From contig NC_009042.1 in assembly GCF_000209165.1 (NCBI RefSeq), forward strand, positions 1,798,001-1,862,000: a stretch of 64,000 nucleotides of DNA, written 5' to 3'. Positions 40,676 through 49,899 of the stretch are shown here, piece after piece (position 1 is the stretch's first letter; the number at the start of each line of letters is the position of its first letter). The notes below the pieces were generated by a model. The model saw only the letters and a program-made list of their open reading frames with translations, ran no database searches and was not told the DNA's origin. The stretch comes from Scheffersomyces stipitis CBS 6054 (taxonomy: Eukaryota; Ascomycota; Pichiomycetes; Serinales; Debaryomycetaceae). The translations under genes and the position numbers were made by a program.

Positions 40676-41127
40676 AAGTAGACAAGTATGTACTGAATAA
40701 AATGGTTTGTGTTGAACAAGTGTGCAAGGCGTCAAAATTGTAAAGCTGTACTTCTTACAGTTTGTAGATTTTCAGAAGAAAGCTGTACTCAATATCTTCA
40801 GAGACTAGTGGAATATAAACGTCTTCAAAAACTTCAAGTTGTCTACAATTTTATTACTTTGTTTGAGAACAGTACCTAGTTTGATGTAATTTTGGCATAA
40901 TTTTGGTTGATAATTCACAAAAATTAAAAGAATTCAACTTCTTTATTCATAACAAAGCAAACCAACTAAAACATAACCTCTTCAATCCCATGAGGATTGT
41001 TTTTTTTATTTCGAAAATGTTTGAGTTTGAGATCTTGCAATGTAGAGAGAGTATTTCAAACCTTTAACGGCAAAACAAGAAATAGATTTGTACAAGAATT
41101 GAAACAACTTCATATTCTAATCAAAAT
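40676..41127. other. Intergenic after URA9
   Basis: AT-rich 3' region of URA9 with no significant open frame. It may also include the terminator of the small minus-strand ORF that follows. Confidence 0.5.
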
Positions 41128-41334
41128 CTATAAATAAATTCCTTCTAGTACAAAACTCTCTCCAACTGCTGCTTTCTGGTGGACAACTTCGGCAAGTTCA
41201 GCATATTGCCTTCTTTCTGGTGATTTGCTTGATTTTGCAGCCGGGTTGCATATATTGATCAGATCGAGAGAGTCCTGTATGCGTTGATTTACCACAAAAC
41301 TATCCTGCACACATATTTTCAAAAACAAAAACAT
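41128..41334 (-). CDS. Small unidentified ORF divergent from DAM1
   Basis: A 68-aa frame starts at an ATG 97 bp from the DAM1 ATG, transcribed away from it. From residue 11 on it looks protein-like: helical and charged (QRIQDSLDLINICNP, then ERRQYAELAEVVHQKAA). The first ten codons are hydrophobic, and the junction TATGTGTGCAG just before residue 11, preceded by a T-rich stretch, resembles a 3' splice site. The real gene may therefore have an upstream exon. I tested the GTAAGA upstream as a donor and found a stop in the required frame. I do not know the family. Confidence 0.4.
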   Translation of the reverse strand: MFLFLKICVQDSFVVNQRIQDSLDLINICNPAAKSSKSPERRQYAELAEVVHQKAAVGESFVLEGIYL

Positions 41335-41431
41335 TTAAATGTCTATAAATCGATTCTAGGGAAATGCAGAAAACTCTCTTCATCTTACTATTCGTCCATT
41401 CTTTCGCTTTCTCCTCCTTTACTTCTTCATC

Positions 41432-42382
41432 ATGTCGTCTTCGTCGCGTCCTGTGACTCCCAACATGAATCTGAGACGCAGCAGTCGCCGGCAGCTGCGT
41501 CGGTCGTCTGGTGCGTATCTTTTGAGTCAATCACCCAAGATCCACTATCCTGTAGACGTCAATCAGATGCCACTAGAGTCTGCAGCTAACACTGAAAAGT
41601 TTGAGCGATTGTCTGATTCACTTGAAGAATTGGACGCTAATATGAACAACTTGCTGCTGATTCACGATGCCATTTCCAATCAATTCAATGAACCTTTTGC
41701 TAGTTTTCTCTATGGGATTTCCATGACGATGTGGTGCGTAGATTTTCCTGGATGTCCAACTCGTCAGGCGTGGGAGCGACTTCAGAAACGAAATGAGATA
41801 GACAAGACTATACGGGAATTGAACACCCGTGTTAGCCAAGCCAAGGAAGAAAATGAACTGTTGAAGAAGAAACTTGTAGAAATATCAAAGCCAGAACCGC
41901 TTAAAAGACCTCAACTATCACAAAGTCAACCAAAGGCAAATTTACAACAATCACAATTTCAATCTTCAAGTAGAGCGTACAGAGGGACAAGGGCTCCTAG
42001 AGTTCCGTCTACTTTGCAACGTGGACGTGTCAATGACGAAGACTCGTATGCATCTACTGAAGGATCTTTTGTAGCAAATCCTTCCACTGCCGGTGTGAAT
42101 CCAACAGCTAATGCACCTTCAAGACTTCGGAACTCACGTTTTTCGAGAATACCTCAACCCGCCAAGACAGCCAATCGGAGCACTTCTCCAGAGATCACAG
42201 TGACTTCTACGAAAAGAACAACTGGACCAAACTTGGACCAGCCACCTCGATATATGAGAGGTTTATTTGACTCCAGTAACACCACGAAGCATACAAGTAG
42301 CACAACTCTGAGTAGAAGCGGAGCTATTTCAAAACGTCAACCGGGCAAGAGCACCTTGGCTGCCAGACCCAGGTTTCGCTAA
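41432..42382 (+). CDS. DAM1: DASH/Dam1 kinetochore complex subunit Dam1
   Basis: Dam1 is the microtubule-binding, Ipl1/Aurora-regulated subunit of the DASH ring that couples kinetochores to spindle microtubules. The ATG start gives 316 aa (S. cerevisiae about 343). The Dam1 core lies at about 50-115, with SLEELDANMNN, IHDAISNQFNEPFASFLYG and the conserved MTMWCVDFPGCPT. A coiled coil follows at about 120-150. The rest is basic, Ser/Thr-rich and disordered, as in other Dam1 proteins. The N-terminal Arg/Ser repeat (RRSSRRQ then RRSSG) offers Aurora-type RRxS sites. Several CTG codons sit in these Ser-rich parts. Confidence 0.93.
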   Translation: MSSSSRPVTPNMNLRRSSRRQLRRSSGAYLLSQSPKIHYPVDVNQMPLESAANTEKFERLSDSLEELDANMNNLLLIHDAISNQFNEPFASFLYGISMTMWCVDFPGCPTRQAWERLQKRNEIDKTIRELNTRVSQAKEENELLKKKLVEISKPEPLKRPQLSQSQPKANLQQSQFQSSSRAYRGTRAPRVPSTLQRGRVNDEDSYASTEGSFVANPSTAGVNPTANAPSRLRNSRFSRIPQPAKTANRSTSPEITVTSTKRTTGPNLDQPPRYMRGLFDSSNTTKHTSSTTLSRSGAISKRQPGKSTLAARPRFR

Positions 42383-42752
42383 ATAGCATTGTAAATTATC
42401 ATTGTACCATACTGTAACTATTAGATATAATACATATTGTAATTCTAGCTATACATTGTATGAATACTATTATATTCTATTCTATTGTGTATTGAACAGA
42501 AGAATAAGAATCACACAATTAGTACTATTAGAGCACAATTGACTTGAATAAGAAGAAACTACAATCCTTCATTGGATTGTATTGCACCCCCATAATACAT
42601 ATTCAATTAACTTACTATCCCTACAATTAGATCCTCTTTGGCATTTGCTCAAGCTAAAGAGACTTGTCTGCTTTCATACACTTCATTATATTCACTTCAT
42701 TATATTCACGTTCCAAATTGGCTATTTACACCTTATATGATTATTCCTTACA
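42383..42752. other. Intergenic after DAM1
   Basis: AT-rich with repeated TATTCTATTC/ATTATATTCA words. It lies between convergent loci. No gene or RNA was recognised. Confidence 0.5.
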
Positions 42753-43152
42753 TTATCCCTCTACCAACTTTAACATGAGCTCGTACTTCACCTGCTGAAC
42801 CGATTTCTTCTGCTGGCTGGCGACAATGAGCAAAAAGTCTTTATTCTCCATAGAGTTCATGATGGTTTGTCTTCTCAACTGCTCCTGGTAATTCAATGCG
42901 CTGGAGCCAGATGCCATCGTGACTCGATACGACTGCAGTACTTGCAATTCGATAGATCGAAGCGTCCGGATATCCACTTTGGGAGAGTACTTTGATAGCA
43001 GTGGAGTCAATACTTCCACTGGATGAAGTGACTAGGAATGTACGGTTATTGTGAATCCTGGTGATATTTTTGATAAGGGCATCATCACGTGAAAATGGCT
43101 GCGAACTAATAAAAGCCATAGAGGTGAAGTTGGGAATAATCAAAGAACTCAT
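42753..43152 (-). CDS. Small unidentified gene in two overlapping frames (frameshift or hidden intron)
   Basis: An ATG-started frame (43152 to 42841, 103 aa, MSSLIIPNF) overlaps a second frame with no ATG at its front. That frame is open from just after a TAG at about 43036 and ends at 42753 with KYELMLKLVEG. The second frame looks the better coding sequence over the overlap (regular helix pattern, TTG/AAG/GAA codons). A single +1 shift near 43020-43035 would join them into one protein of roughly 130 aa. GT/AG pairs that would give the same result were looked for, and none had a good donor. Possible explanations are a sequencing or assembly indel, a decayed gene, or a programmed shift. I do not recognise the product. 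Confidence 0.5.
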
Positions 43153-43295
43153 ATGAACTACTCATAGATAGAGCTATAGGGTGCTCAAGCTCTACACTCT
43201 TTTCTAGTTTCATTTATTCAGAAAACTAACTTAACTTGTAAACCTCATCAACATAAGAACCACTATATACATTCATAATAAAAATTGCAACGTCA

Positions 43296-45149
43296 TCAGT
43301 AGTAGTCGTTACCCTCGAACTCTGACTCGCTCAAGCTGTAATCGTCATCGTCAAAAGCAGACTCGGATTCCTGGTCGTAATCAGCCTCGTTGAAGCCCAT
43401 GAATCTCTTTCTCTTCAACTCAACTTCATCGTCTGATTGAATGTCTTCGTCATCTGTCATCTCCAGCAAGTTGTTGTCCGACATTATGTGCGACACTTTC
43501 GAGACAGCAGCGGGATCATCTTCTTCGATGTCTTCATTGTCCTCCTTTTCCTCTAACTCTATCTTGAGTTCGTAGATGATATCAAAACACTCAGCAAGTA
43601 ACGCGTTCAACGTCCCTTGTCCTTCAGGAATGGTGTTGTTGATGATAAACTTACCATCGCTTCTCAAATTGTCTAACGATGCCAATTTGAACTGGAATGG
43701 GTACAACTCTCTGAGGTTGTTCAAGCCATCTACTCTCTTGATTTCTAATAAACACTTTCTAACAGTAGAGAGCTGGTTATGGATCGGCTGCAACGATTCA
43801 CTGACAGGCTCAGAACTTTCCAAAAGCTTGTAGATCAAGGCATAGCATCTTCTCAAAAGATACAATATGAGGATGTGGTTCTTACGCAAATGCTGATTGA
43901 TATTTGTACGAATCGTAGAAGTAGCAGCCTCTTCACGAGGAAGCTTTGAGACTTGATCGTTCAACGCTATTCTCTCGTCGTCGATGCTCTTAAGCGATTT
44001 CTGGTACGTGTACAAATCCGTCTCTCTCATGGTCCATCTTCTAGTGACCAACAAGTTTTCCAAAGTTACCTTGAGATCAAGAAGCTGATGGTACAAGGCA
44101 CCGAATCGTTTGTTGATGTTTTTGAGTCCTCTTGTTGTTTCATCGTCTTTTAAGTCTAATGACGTCTCAAGCAAAACAGACAAATTGCCCGTGTCATTTT
44201 GGATCAACAAGTCGCTTAACAAATTGTTGCAGTCATCAATTAAACCATTGAGAACAGCCTGCGCTGAGTTCAATTTATTGTCATCGAAATCGCTGATTTC
44301 TTTACTGTGGAACTTGCCATCTACGGGGTCTCTCGTTGATTCAATTTCCTTTAGTTTCAACTTGAACTGATTGACTTTGGCTACAATCTTGTTGTAACGA
44401 GAGCTGGATGAACCAGGGCCAACTTCGTTGTCGTCATAGTTGGTCAAGTAGTTCAATATGGTCTTTCTCATAGAAATCAATTCGTTGTAAGTCTGCTCCA
44501 AATCAAGAGGAATGTTGTTAAAGTTGGCCTCCAACTCACGGTACAACGCTTCACACTTGTTCAACTTGTTTCTCAATAACAAGTTCTCTTCGATCTTGTG
44601 TATGTTCTTTTGCGAATTTCCTTCATCGTCTTCATCGTCATCATCGTTGTTGTTATCGATGATACTCTTCACTTCATCCAAACGACTTTTGATTGGCTGC
44701 AAGTCATCCAATGTGTAAACCTGACAACCTCTCAAGTGGTCCAACAACTTGCTGACAGTAGACAAAGACGAATAGGTGGCTGGGGCAAACTTGATCAAGC
44801 CACATGTGACGAAACAGAGTGACACCAACTGCCAGATGTCATCGATCAACAAGTCGTTAGCGTTGGGCAAGTTCAATGTCATGCCCTTGAGTTCTTCGTC
44901 CTTACGCGTGATCTTCAATTCGTGGAGCAAGTCGAGAAACAGCTCGTAGATATGGTACACCTGTTTGGAGTTGATGTATTTGTTACGGTTGTTCTTGAGA
45001 TCCAACAAAGTGTGGTAGATAGAAGCGAATCTTTCGTAAAGCGGTTTTTCGTAGTTGGGGATCGCTTTGGTGGAGTCGCCGGAACCAGACGACCCAACGA
45101 TTGGCGTGGATGGCCTGGAGTTGTTGAGCGAAGCGATGTGATTTGTCAT
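43296..45149 (-). CDS. CUB1: DUF2408/UPF0662 family protein (YPL260W/Cub1-like)
   Basis: This 617-aa protein looks like the fungal DUF2408 family, whose Saccharomyces member YPL260W (Cub1, about 551 aa) is linked to proteasome and DNA-damage phenotypes but has no known activity. The family repeat is visible twice: ERFASIYHTLLDLKNNR at about 39-55, and again RFGALYHQLLDLKVTL in the second half (about 342-357). This suggests an internal duplication of a helical unit. The remainder is helical and Leu/Asp-rich. A short Asp run occurs near 170, and the tail is strongly acidic (SESAFDDDDYSLSESEFEG). The N-terminal 30 residues are Ser/Gly-rich. The identification rests on remembered motifs. Confidence 0.68.
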   Translation of the reverse strand: MTNHIASLNNSRPSTPIVGSSGSGDSTKAIPNYEKPLYERFASIYHTLLDLKNNRNKYINSKQVYHIYELFLDLLHELKITRKDEELKGMTLNLPNANDLLIDDIWQLVSLCFVTCGLIKFAPATYSSLSTVSKLLDHLRGCQVYTLDDLQPIKSRLDEVKSIIDNNNDDDDEDDEGNSQKNIHKIEENLLLRNKLNKCEALYRELEANFNNIPLDLEQTYNELISMRKTILNYLTNYDDNEVGPGSSSSRYNKIVAKVNQFKLKLKEIESTRDPVDGKFHSKEISDFDDNKLNSAQAVLNGLIDDCNNLLSDLLIQNDTGNLSVLLETSLDLKDDETTRGLKNINKRFGALYHQLLDLKVTLENLLVTRRWTMRETDLYTYQKSLKSIDDERIALNDQVSKLPREEAATSTIRTNINQHLRKNHILILYLLRRCYALIYKLLESSEPVSESLQPIHNQLSTVRKCLLEIKRVDGLNNLRELYPFQFKLASLDNLRSDGKFIINNTIPEGQGTLNALLAECFDIIYELKIELEEKEDNEDIEEDDPAAVSKVSHIMSDNNLLEMTDDEDIQSDDEVELKRKRFMGFNEADYDQESESAFDDDDYSLSESEFEGNDYY

Positions 45150-46371
45150 TATGGACGTATAGATATGATATGTAAGCAGAAGAAAATGTTACACAAATGA
45201 CACAATAGTAGACGACAGGTGTTTAGATGGTGGCAATTGTATGTAATTTATGTTTTGGGACGAAACCAGTAGAAATTAGATGAGATTTATTTGAAGAATA
45301 CCTGAGAGGATTCAATGAGTGCTTAAAGGTTAAGAAATTGAGAATGAGATTGAGAATGCGAAGCGGCCAATTGGGGATCGATGCTGTGAATTGATCGATG
45401 CGATTGAAGAAAGGTCGCTGTGATGTATCGTGTGGGTAGAGACGGCTGATCGATGGAGATGAAGAACAACGTGAGCTAATATTAAATTCAAGGTGAAATA
45501 ATGTGGGAGGAAATGCAAGTGAAAATCTGGTAGTGGCTGTCTGAAAAACAGTTGACTTTTGAGCAAGCGGATGCATAGAAGACCGGAGCAAGACGGGAGC
45601 AGCGGAGTTTTGTCAGTACAGACAGAAAGTAAAAGATAGATACAGAAGCAGAGGCAGCAGTTTATATTAGTAGATGTGCTAGTATATATTAGTAATAGTA
45701 GTGGATATAGTTGTAGAGATAGTGGCTGTTTGAGTTCTCAAGTTAAGCTTATACGAGATTGTGAGATCGCGAAATAGACAGTACGAAATGAGCATGGAAT
45801 GAAGGATTGTGGAATGAGAGAGTACAGCATTATGTAAAGACTGCTGGATGACAAAACATCTGTGCCAGCCTCTCTATGCCAATGACCACATTTGAGCATC
45901 TTTAGGGGAGAGCCAACGGTTGTGATAATCACTCTGTATCAAAACTGGAGAAGAATTCTGTTCATAGTCCATCATTCATGTTGGGCCACTATTCAATCCT
46001 ATTCACATTTCTTCTAGCATTCGATAGGTGCACATACTTTCTCATTCAGTTGCTCTTTCTAAATCATACGGTTTTCGTCTACGTTCTCAAATGAACCTTT
46101 CATTTATAAATAACTAACAAAGAACAGATAATACAGCAATCCGTAGACTATAAATACTCCAGCAACGCTGAAACCGGGCATGTGCTGATAAGAAATGAAG
46201 ACGGAGCAGAGCTCACATGATAGACGGGTTTTGTTTAACATCTTGACATCCAGATAGTTTTGTTAACATCCAGAAGTCCAGATAGTTTGAGTGTCATGAT
46301 TGGGGCATTAGTGGATTCATGATAACGAGATCTAAATCTTCAATGAGAAATAGACTCATTTAAAAAAAAGA
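45150..46371. other. Intergenic: CUB1 promoter side and WSC gene 3' side (1.2 kb)
   Basis: No convincing gene is visible. The frames at 45223-45591 lack a good ATG start and known motifs. A stretch of TAGTAG/TATATTAGTA-type repeats lies at about 45660-45725. The rest is unremarkable. Confidence 0.5.
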
Positions 46372-47424
46372 CTACGCATCAGGATTGGCGATTTGTAGGA
46401 TCTTTCGTGAATAGTCTGTATCGTCAGCAATGGTAGCTTCGGACAACCTACGTCTACCCATCATGACAGGATTGAGTCTAGGGTCTGTGTTTAATGAAGG
46501 TGGTGCACCCACTAAGTCGTCATTTGGATGGTCAAATGGATTCGTCATAGGCATATCCAAAGGCGAAGACTGGAACCTCTTTGAACCCTTGTTGGTTCCC
46601 TTTCTGGATCCCAAACCAGACGATGGTTTGTCGTAGAATTCTTCTTCGTCTTCTTCTTCAGTATCAGAGTACCTTCTTCTAATGAGGAAAAATGCAAGTG
46701 CAGCTAAAAGAGCGGCACCTACAATTCCGCCTACAGCTCCTCCGACAATGGGGCCAATATTAGACTTTTTCTTGTTCAGACTACTGTCCAGATCGTCCAG
46801 ACCAGATTTCTTATTGGAGTCACTACTATCGGTAGGACTACTATTATCAGAAGCAGTGACGGTAACGTACACGAGAGAACCACCATCGTTAGAGGTTTGT
46901 GTTATGACTTTGTGAGTAGTACTCGTTCCGTCTTGGTCTTCAGAAGTTGAACTTGGGCCATCTGTCGTGGCTGGAGCCTCCGTAGGAGATTGATTTGACG
47001 ACGTTGACTGTGTAGAAGACGACGTTTGAGAAGACGATGTCAGCGAAGACGATGTCAGCGAAGACGAAGACGAGATGGAGGGTGATTCTGATTCAGCATC
47101 AGCACCATTGAAGTTGGCATTCAAATAGACACTGTAGACGTTTGAGGCTCCACCACAAGTCTCATCGGGAAAGCCAGGACAGGGAACGCTACAGCTGGAC
47201 TGCGATATTGAATTTGCGGTTGGTTTAGAACTCAAACAGAAGCAATTTTTTTGAATGACGGCAACGTACGGAGAGTTAGGACAGGCTTCCAGACAATGCA
47301 ACGACGACTGGAAGTCGGAACTCCCCTGGCTCGAGCCTGATATCGACGAGAAGCAACCAAAAATAGCAGCAGCATAAGCGGGAGATATCACCACAGCAAG
47401 TGAAACAAGATGGGACACTTTCAT
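46372..47424 (-). CDS. WSC1: WSC-domain cell-wall stress sensor
   Basis: Wsc sensors detect cell-wall stress and signal through Rom2, Rho1 and Pkc1. The 350-aa product has a signal peptide at 1-19 or so (HLVSLAVVISPAYAAA). A WSC domain lies at about 21-103 with eight cysteines (24, 44, 48, 61, 63, 78, 82, 90). A Ser/Thr-rich, presumably O-mannosylated stalk runs about 112-215 and includes a duplicated SSSLT unit. One membrane span lies at about 223-248 (a Gly/Ala/Val/Leu-rich helix starting IGPIVGGAVGG), then RRRYS. The cytosolic tail ends with a block seen in Wsc1/Wsc2: RRRLSEATIADDTDYSRKI and a final NPDA. WSC1 stands for the class; WSC2 is possible. Confidence 0.88.
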   Translation of the reverse strand: MKVSHLVSLAVVISPAYAAAIFGCFSSISGSSQGSSDFQSSLHCLEACPNSPYVAVIQKNCFCLSSKPTANSISQSSCSVPCPGFPDETCGGASNVYSVYLNANFNGADAESESPSISSSSSLTSSSLTSSSQTSSSTQSTSSNQSPTEAPATTDGPSSTSEDQDGTSTTHKVITQTSNDGGSLVYVTVTASDNSSPTDSSDSNKKSGLDDLDSSLNKKKSNIGPIVGGAVGGIVGAALLAALAFFLIRRRYSDTEEEDEEEFYDKPSSGLGSRKGTNKGSKRFQSSPLDMPMTNPFDHPNDDLVGAPPSLNTDPRLNPVMMGRRRLSEATIADDTDYSRKILQIANPDA

Positions 47425-49899
47425 AGTGATGTGTTATATGAGCTTGAATAGTGTGGAGTTTTGCAACTGCCAAGTGGAAAGACTGGATGACACAGAGGTG
47501 GTTAACAAGTGTTAGATACTAAATGTCAAACAACAAATCAAAGTCAAGATTAATGCCAATATCAATAAAATATCGAACTGGTGTATCAAATAATCTCAAA
47601 TAATACCAAACGAGTGACAGCACGATTAACAAGAAACTCAAACGGTAACGATATCAGCTTTTCAGAAGAAGTGGACTATCAGCACAATCAGATACGGTCT
47701 CTGGTAACAAGAGCTGGCAACACGGGCTATCAACAGTTTGTGACGGGTCACAGGAGAAAGTCAGAGTCTTCAGACTTTTCTAGCGAGGGTGAAAATTCTT
47801 GCAGATGCGATACACAGCCTGAAAAAAAGAATGTCGTAATCGACGACAAGAGGAACAAGCTGGGTGGATAGCGCTAGGAAGGGTGGTGCCAAAGCGGTTG
47901 TAATGGTATCTAAGCTAAAAGCAAAAGTAGAGGTGAATGAAAAGGAAAAGATTAACAAAATCTCAGACCCAAATCCTGACAATTATTAACGTAGCAAATT
48001 ATGGGTTTATTATGGTTTATTATGGCAAGAATAGTGTGAGGACTCGAGCTTGATAGAGAGGCTCAATTTTTTTTAGCACTGGATTTATTTTTTTGTGCGG
48101 TGATTTTTTGGCGCATGTATTATTATTGCCTCGATGCGGACTCAATGCTAAATACGCAAAGTTTCGGCATACATTTCCTAATTAATTACAAGATGGGAAG
48201 TTTTTTTGCATTCATTGTCTGGCTAACCTCCTTGAGTCTTCGCCTGGTTGTTGCAACTGGCTGACTGGCGCTGGGCCATAGGATGGTGTCCATCTCACCA
48301 TCTGTCTCCGTTGGGCGTCCAGTCCGGCTCCAACGACCTCTCGCTCTCTTAGCACGGGCAACTAAGACAGAACTGTTGTCACGTGAATCTGTTGACTGGT
48401 GCATTCCCCGAAGGGTCTGCAGGTGATGTCCTTGTTTACATTGACACTTCACGTCTGAAACGCGCGACACGAAAAATAATCAACCCCTTCCTGCCTTTTT
48501 CACTCGTGTCAGAATAGGTTGTCTGGTCTAGATTCATGGCTGAAACAAGGAGGTGACCGGAATGGCAAATATCCGGGGATGGATGGGGGACCAGGGTAGC
48601 ATCACCATACATTAGCCCATCTTAAGAATATAGCACGGCAGCGTTTCAGAGACACGGAGTAGCAGTGTGGTGTCGAGCAGAGTACTGGAGGATTACCGCC
48701 AGCCAACGGAAGAAGGACGCTTTCGGTAACTGTTATTTTTTGGCAATTATTCATTAAAGTTTGTTGCAGCGTTTAGCCGCTGACTCCAAACGCGGTTGCG
48801 AAATCAGTTGGCCTCGTCCCAGCGCCTATTATTGCAGTGCAGCTAATTACAAGCTAAGCTAACGATGAGATTCGGCTGCAAAACACCGCCTGCCTCATGT
48901 AATGAAGTTTGGACCGACTAGAATAGTGAAGCAACAGCCGAAACGGGAACCACGCGTCTCCGCCTTACAGACTTAATATTGCTACAGCCTTTGTAATTAT
49001 GGTGGTGGTGGAGATCCCGCGTCGAAGCAGCGTTTGTTGTATTGTTAGTTATGTATATGTATATTTAGATTGCTGCGCCGTTGCTTTATGTTGTGCTAAA
49101 GCTTAAGCAGCATACACGAAGCTGCAACAATGAGGTAGCCAGCAATAAACTGCAATGAATTCGCGATAGATCAGCCTAGCTTTTCTTATCACACTGAACC
49201 GTGTTCTGGTTCAGGTTCACGGTTCATATTTCATAACGGGTGCAATTGTTCACAAATTCCCAACTACATGCATTCACTTGGCTTCTGTTTCTAGACCACC
49301 CCTTCGAACTAAGTTGAAGCGTCCAATGTCATATAAATTCAGTTATGTAATTGTGTGGCCCCATCAGAGTAGAACAATAGAGGGTTGTTAATTTCGCGAT
49401 TGCAGATATCTGAAATCACCTCTATTGATTTCGTGTTTATCCAGCACATATTGCCATTCTTTCGTTTCTATGAGCCGATAACAGATCGTGTATAACACAG
49501 ATATCATTATATCATTATCATGATCTAATAGGGCATTGTACATTGACATTATACAGTAGAGAGTAGTTAATATTTAAGAGGGCACATTCCTTTTCATACA
49601 ATTATATTGCCCAATTAACTACGACCGTCGCTAAGTCAACAGTAGACAATTCCAGTATAGCTGATATACTCCATCCACACACCTTGGTTCCTCTTCATCC
49701 TCACTATGTAGAATGTTCAGCCCATAACCGCATTTTTTCAAGCGTCTAGTCATTTTGCACCCATTTGCCTACATATTAATTTATTAATTTATTATTGATA
49801 TTATTATTATGACGCTGCAAAATTATTGTTCTTTTGCCAACGGTTCTGTGTCTATGGGCTGTATACCCAATATTTATACTATTTTGTACTGTACTATAT
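47425..49899. other. Gene-poor region upstream of the WSC gene (2.5 kb)
   Basis: This lies between the WSC gene start and the PRP2 stop. The frames at 47581-47871 and 48186-48470 start at non-ATG codons and match nothing known. A CACGTG occurs at 48380-48385 and a short TATATGTATAT stretch at about 49050. Long regulatory upstream regions are usual for cell-wall sensor genes. I found no tRNA or snRNA. Confidence 0.5.

Noticed and set aside
45223..45591. 122-aa frame upstream of CUB1
   Set aside because: It starts at TTG, composition is atypical, there is no known motif, and it overlaps the CUB1 leader.
47581..47871. 96-aa frame upstream of the WSC gene
   Set aside because: It begins at GTG, has no internal ATG, and shows no recognised domain.
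48186..48470. 94-aa basic frame on the minus strand
   Set aside because: It begins at GTG and has no family resemblance; probably chance.
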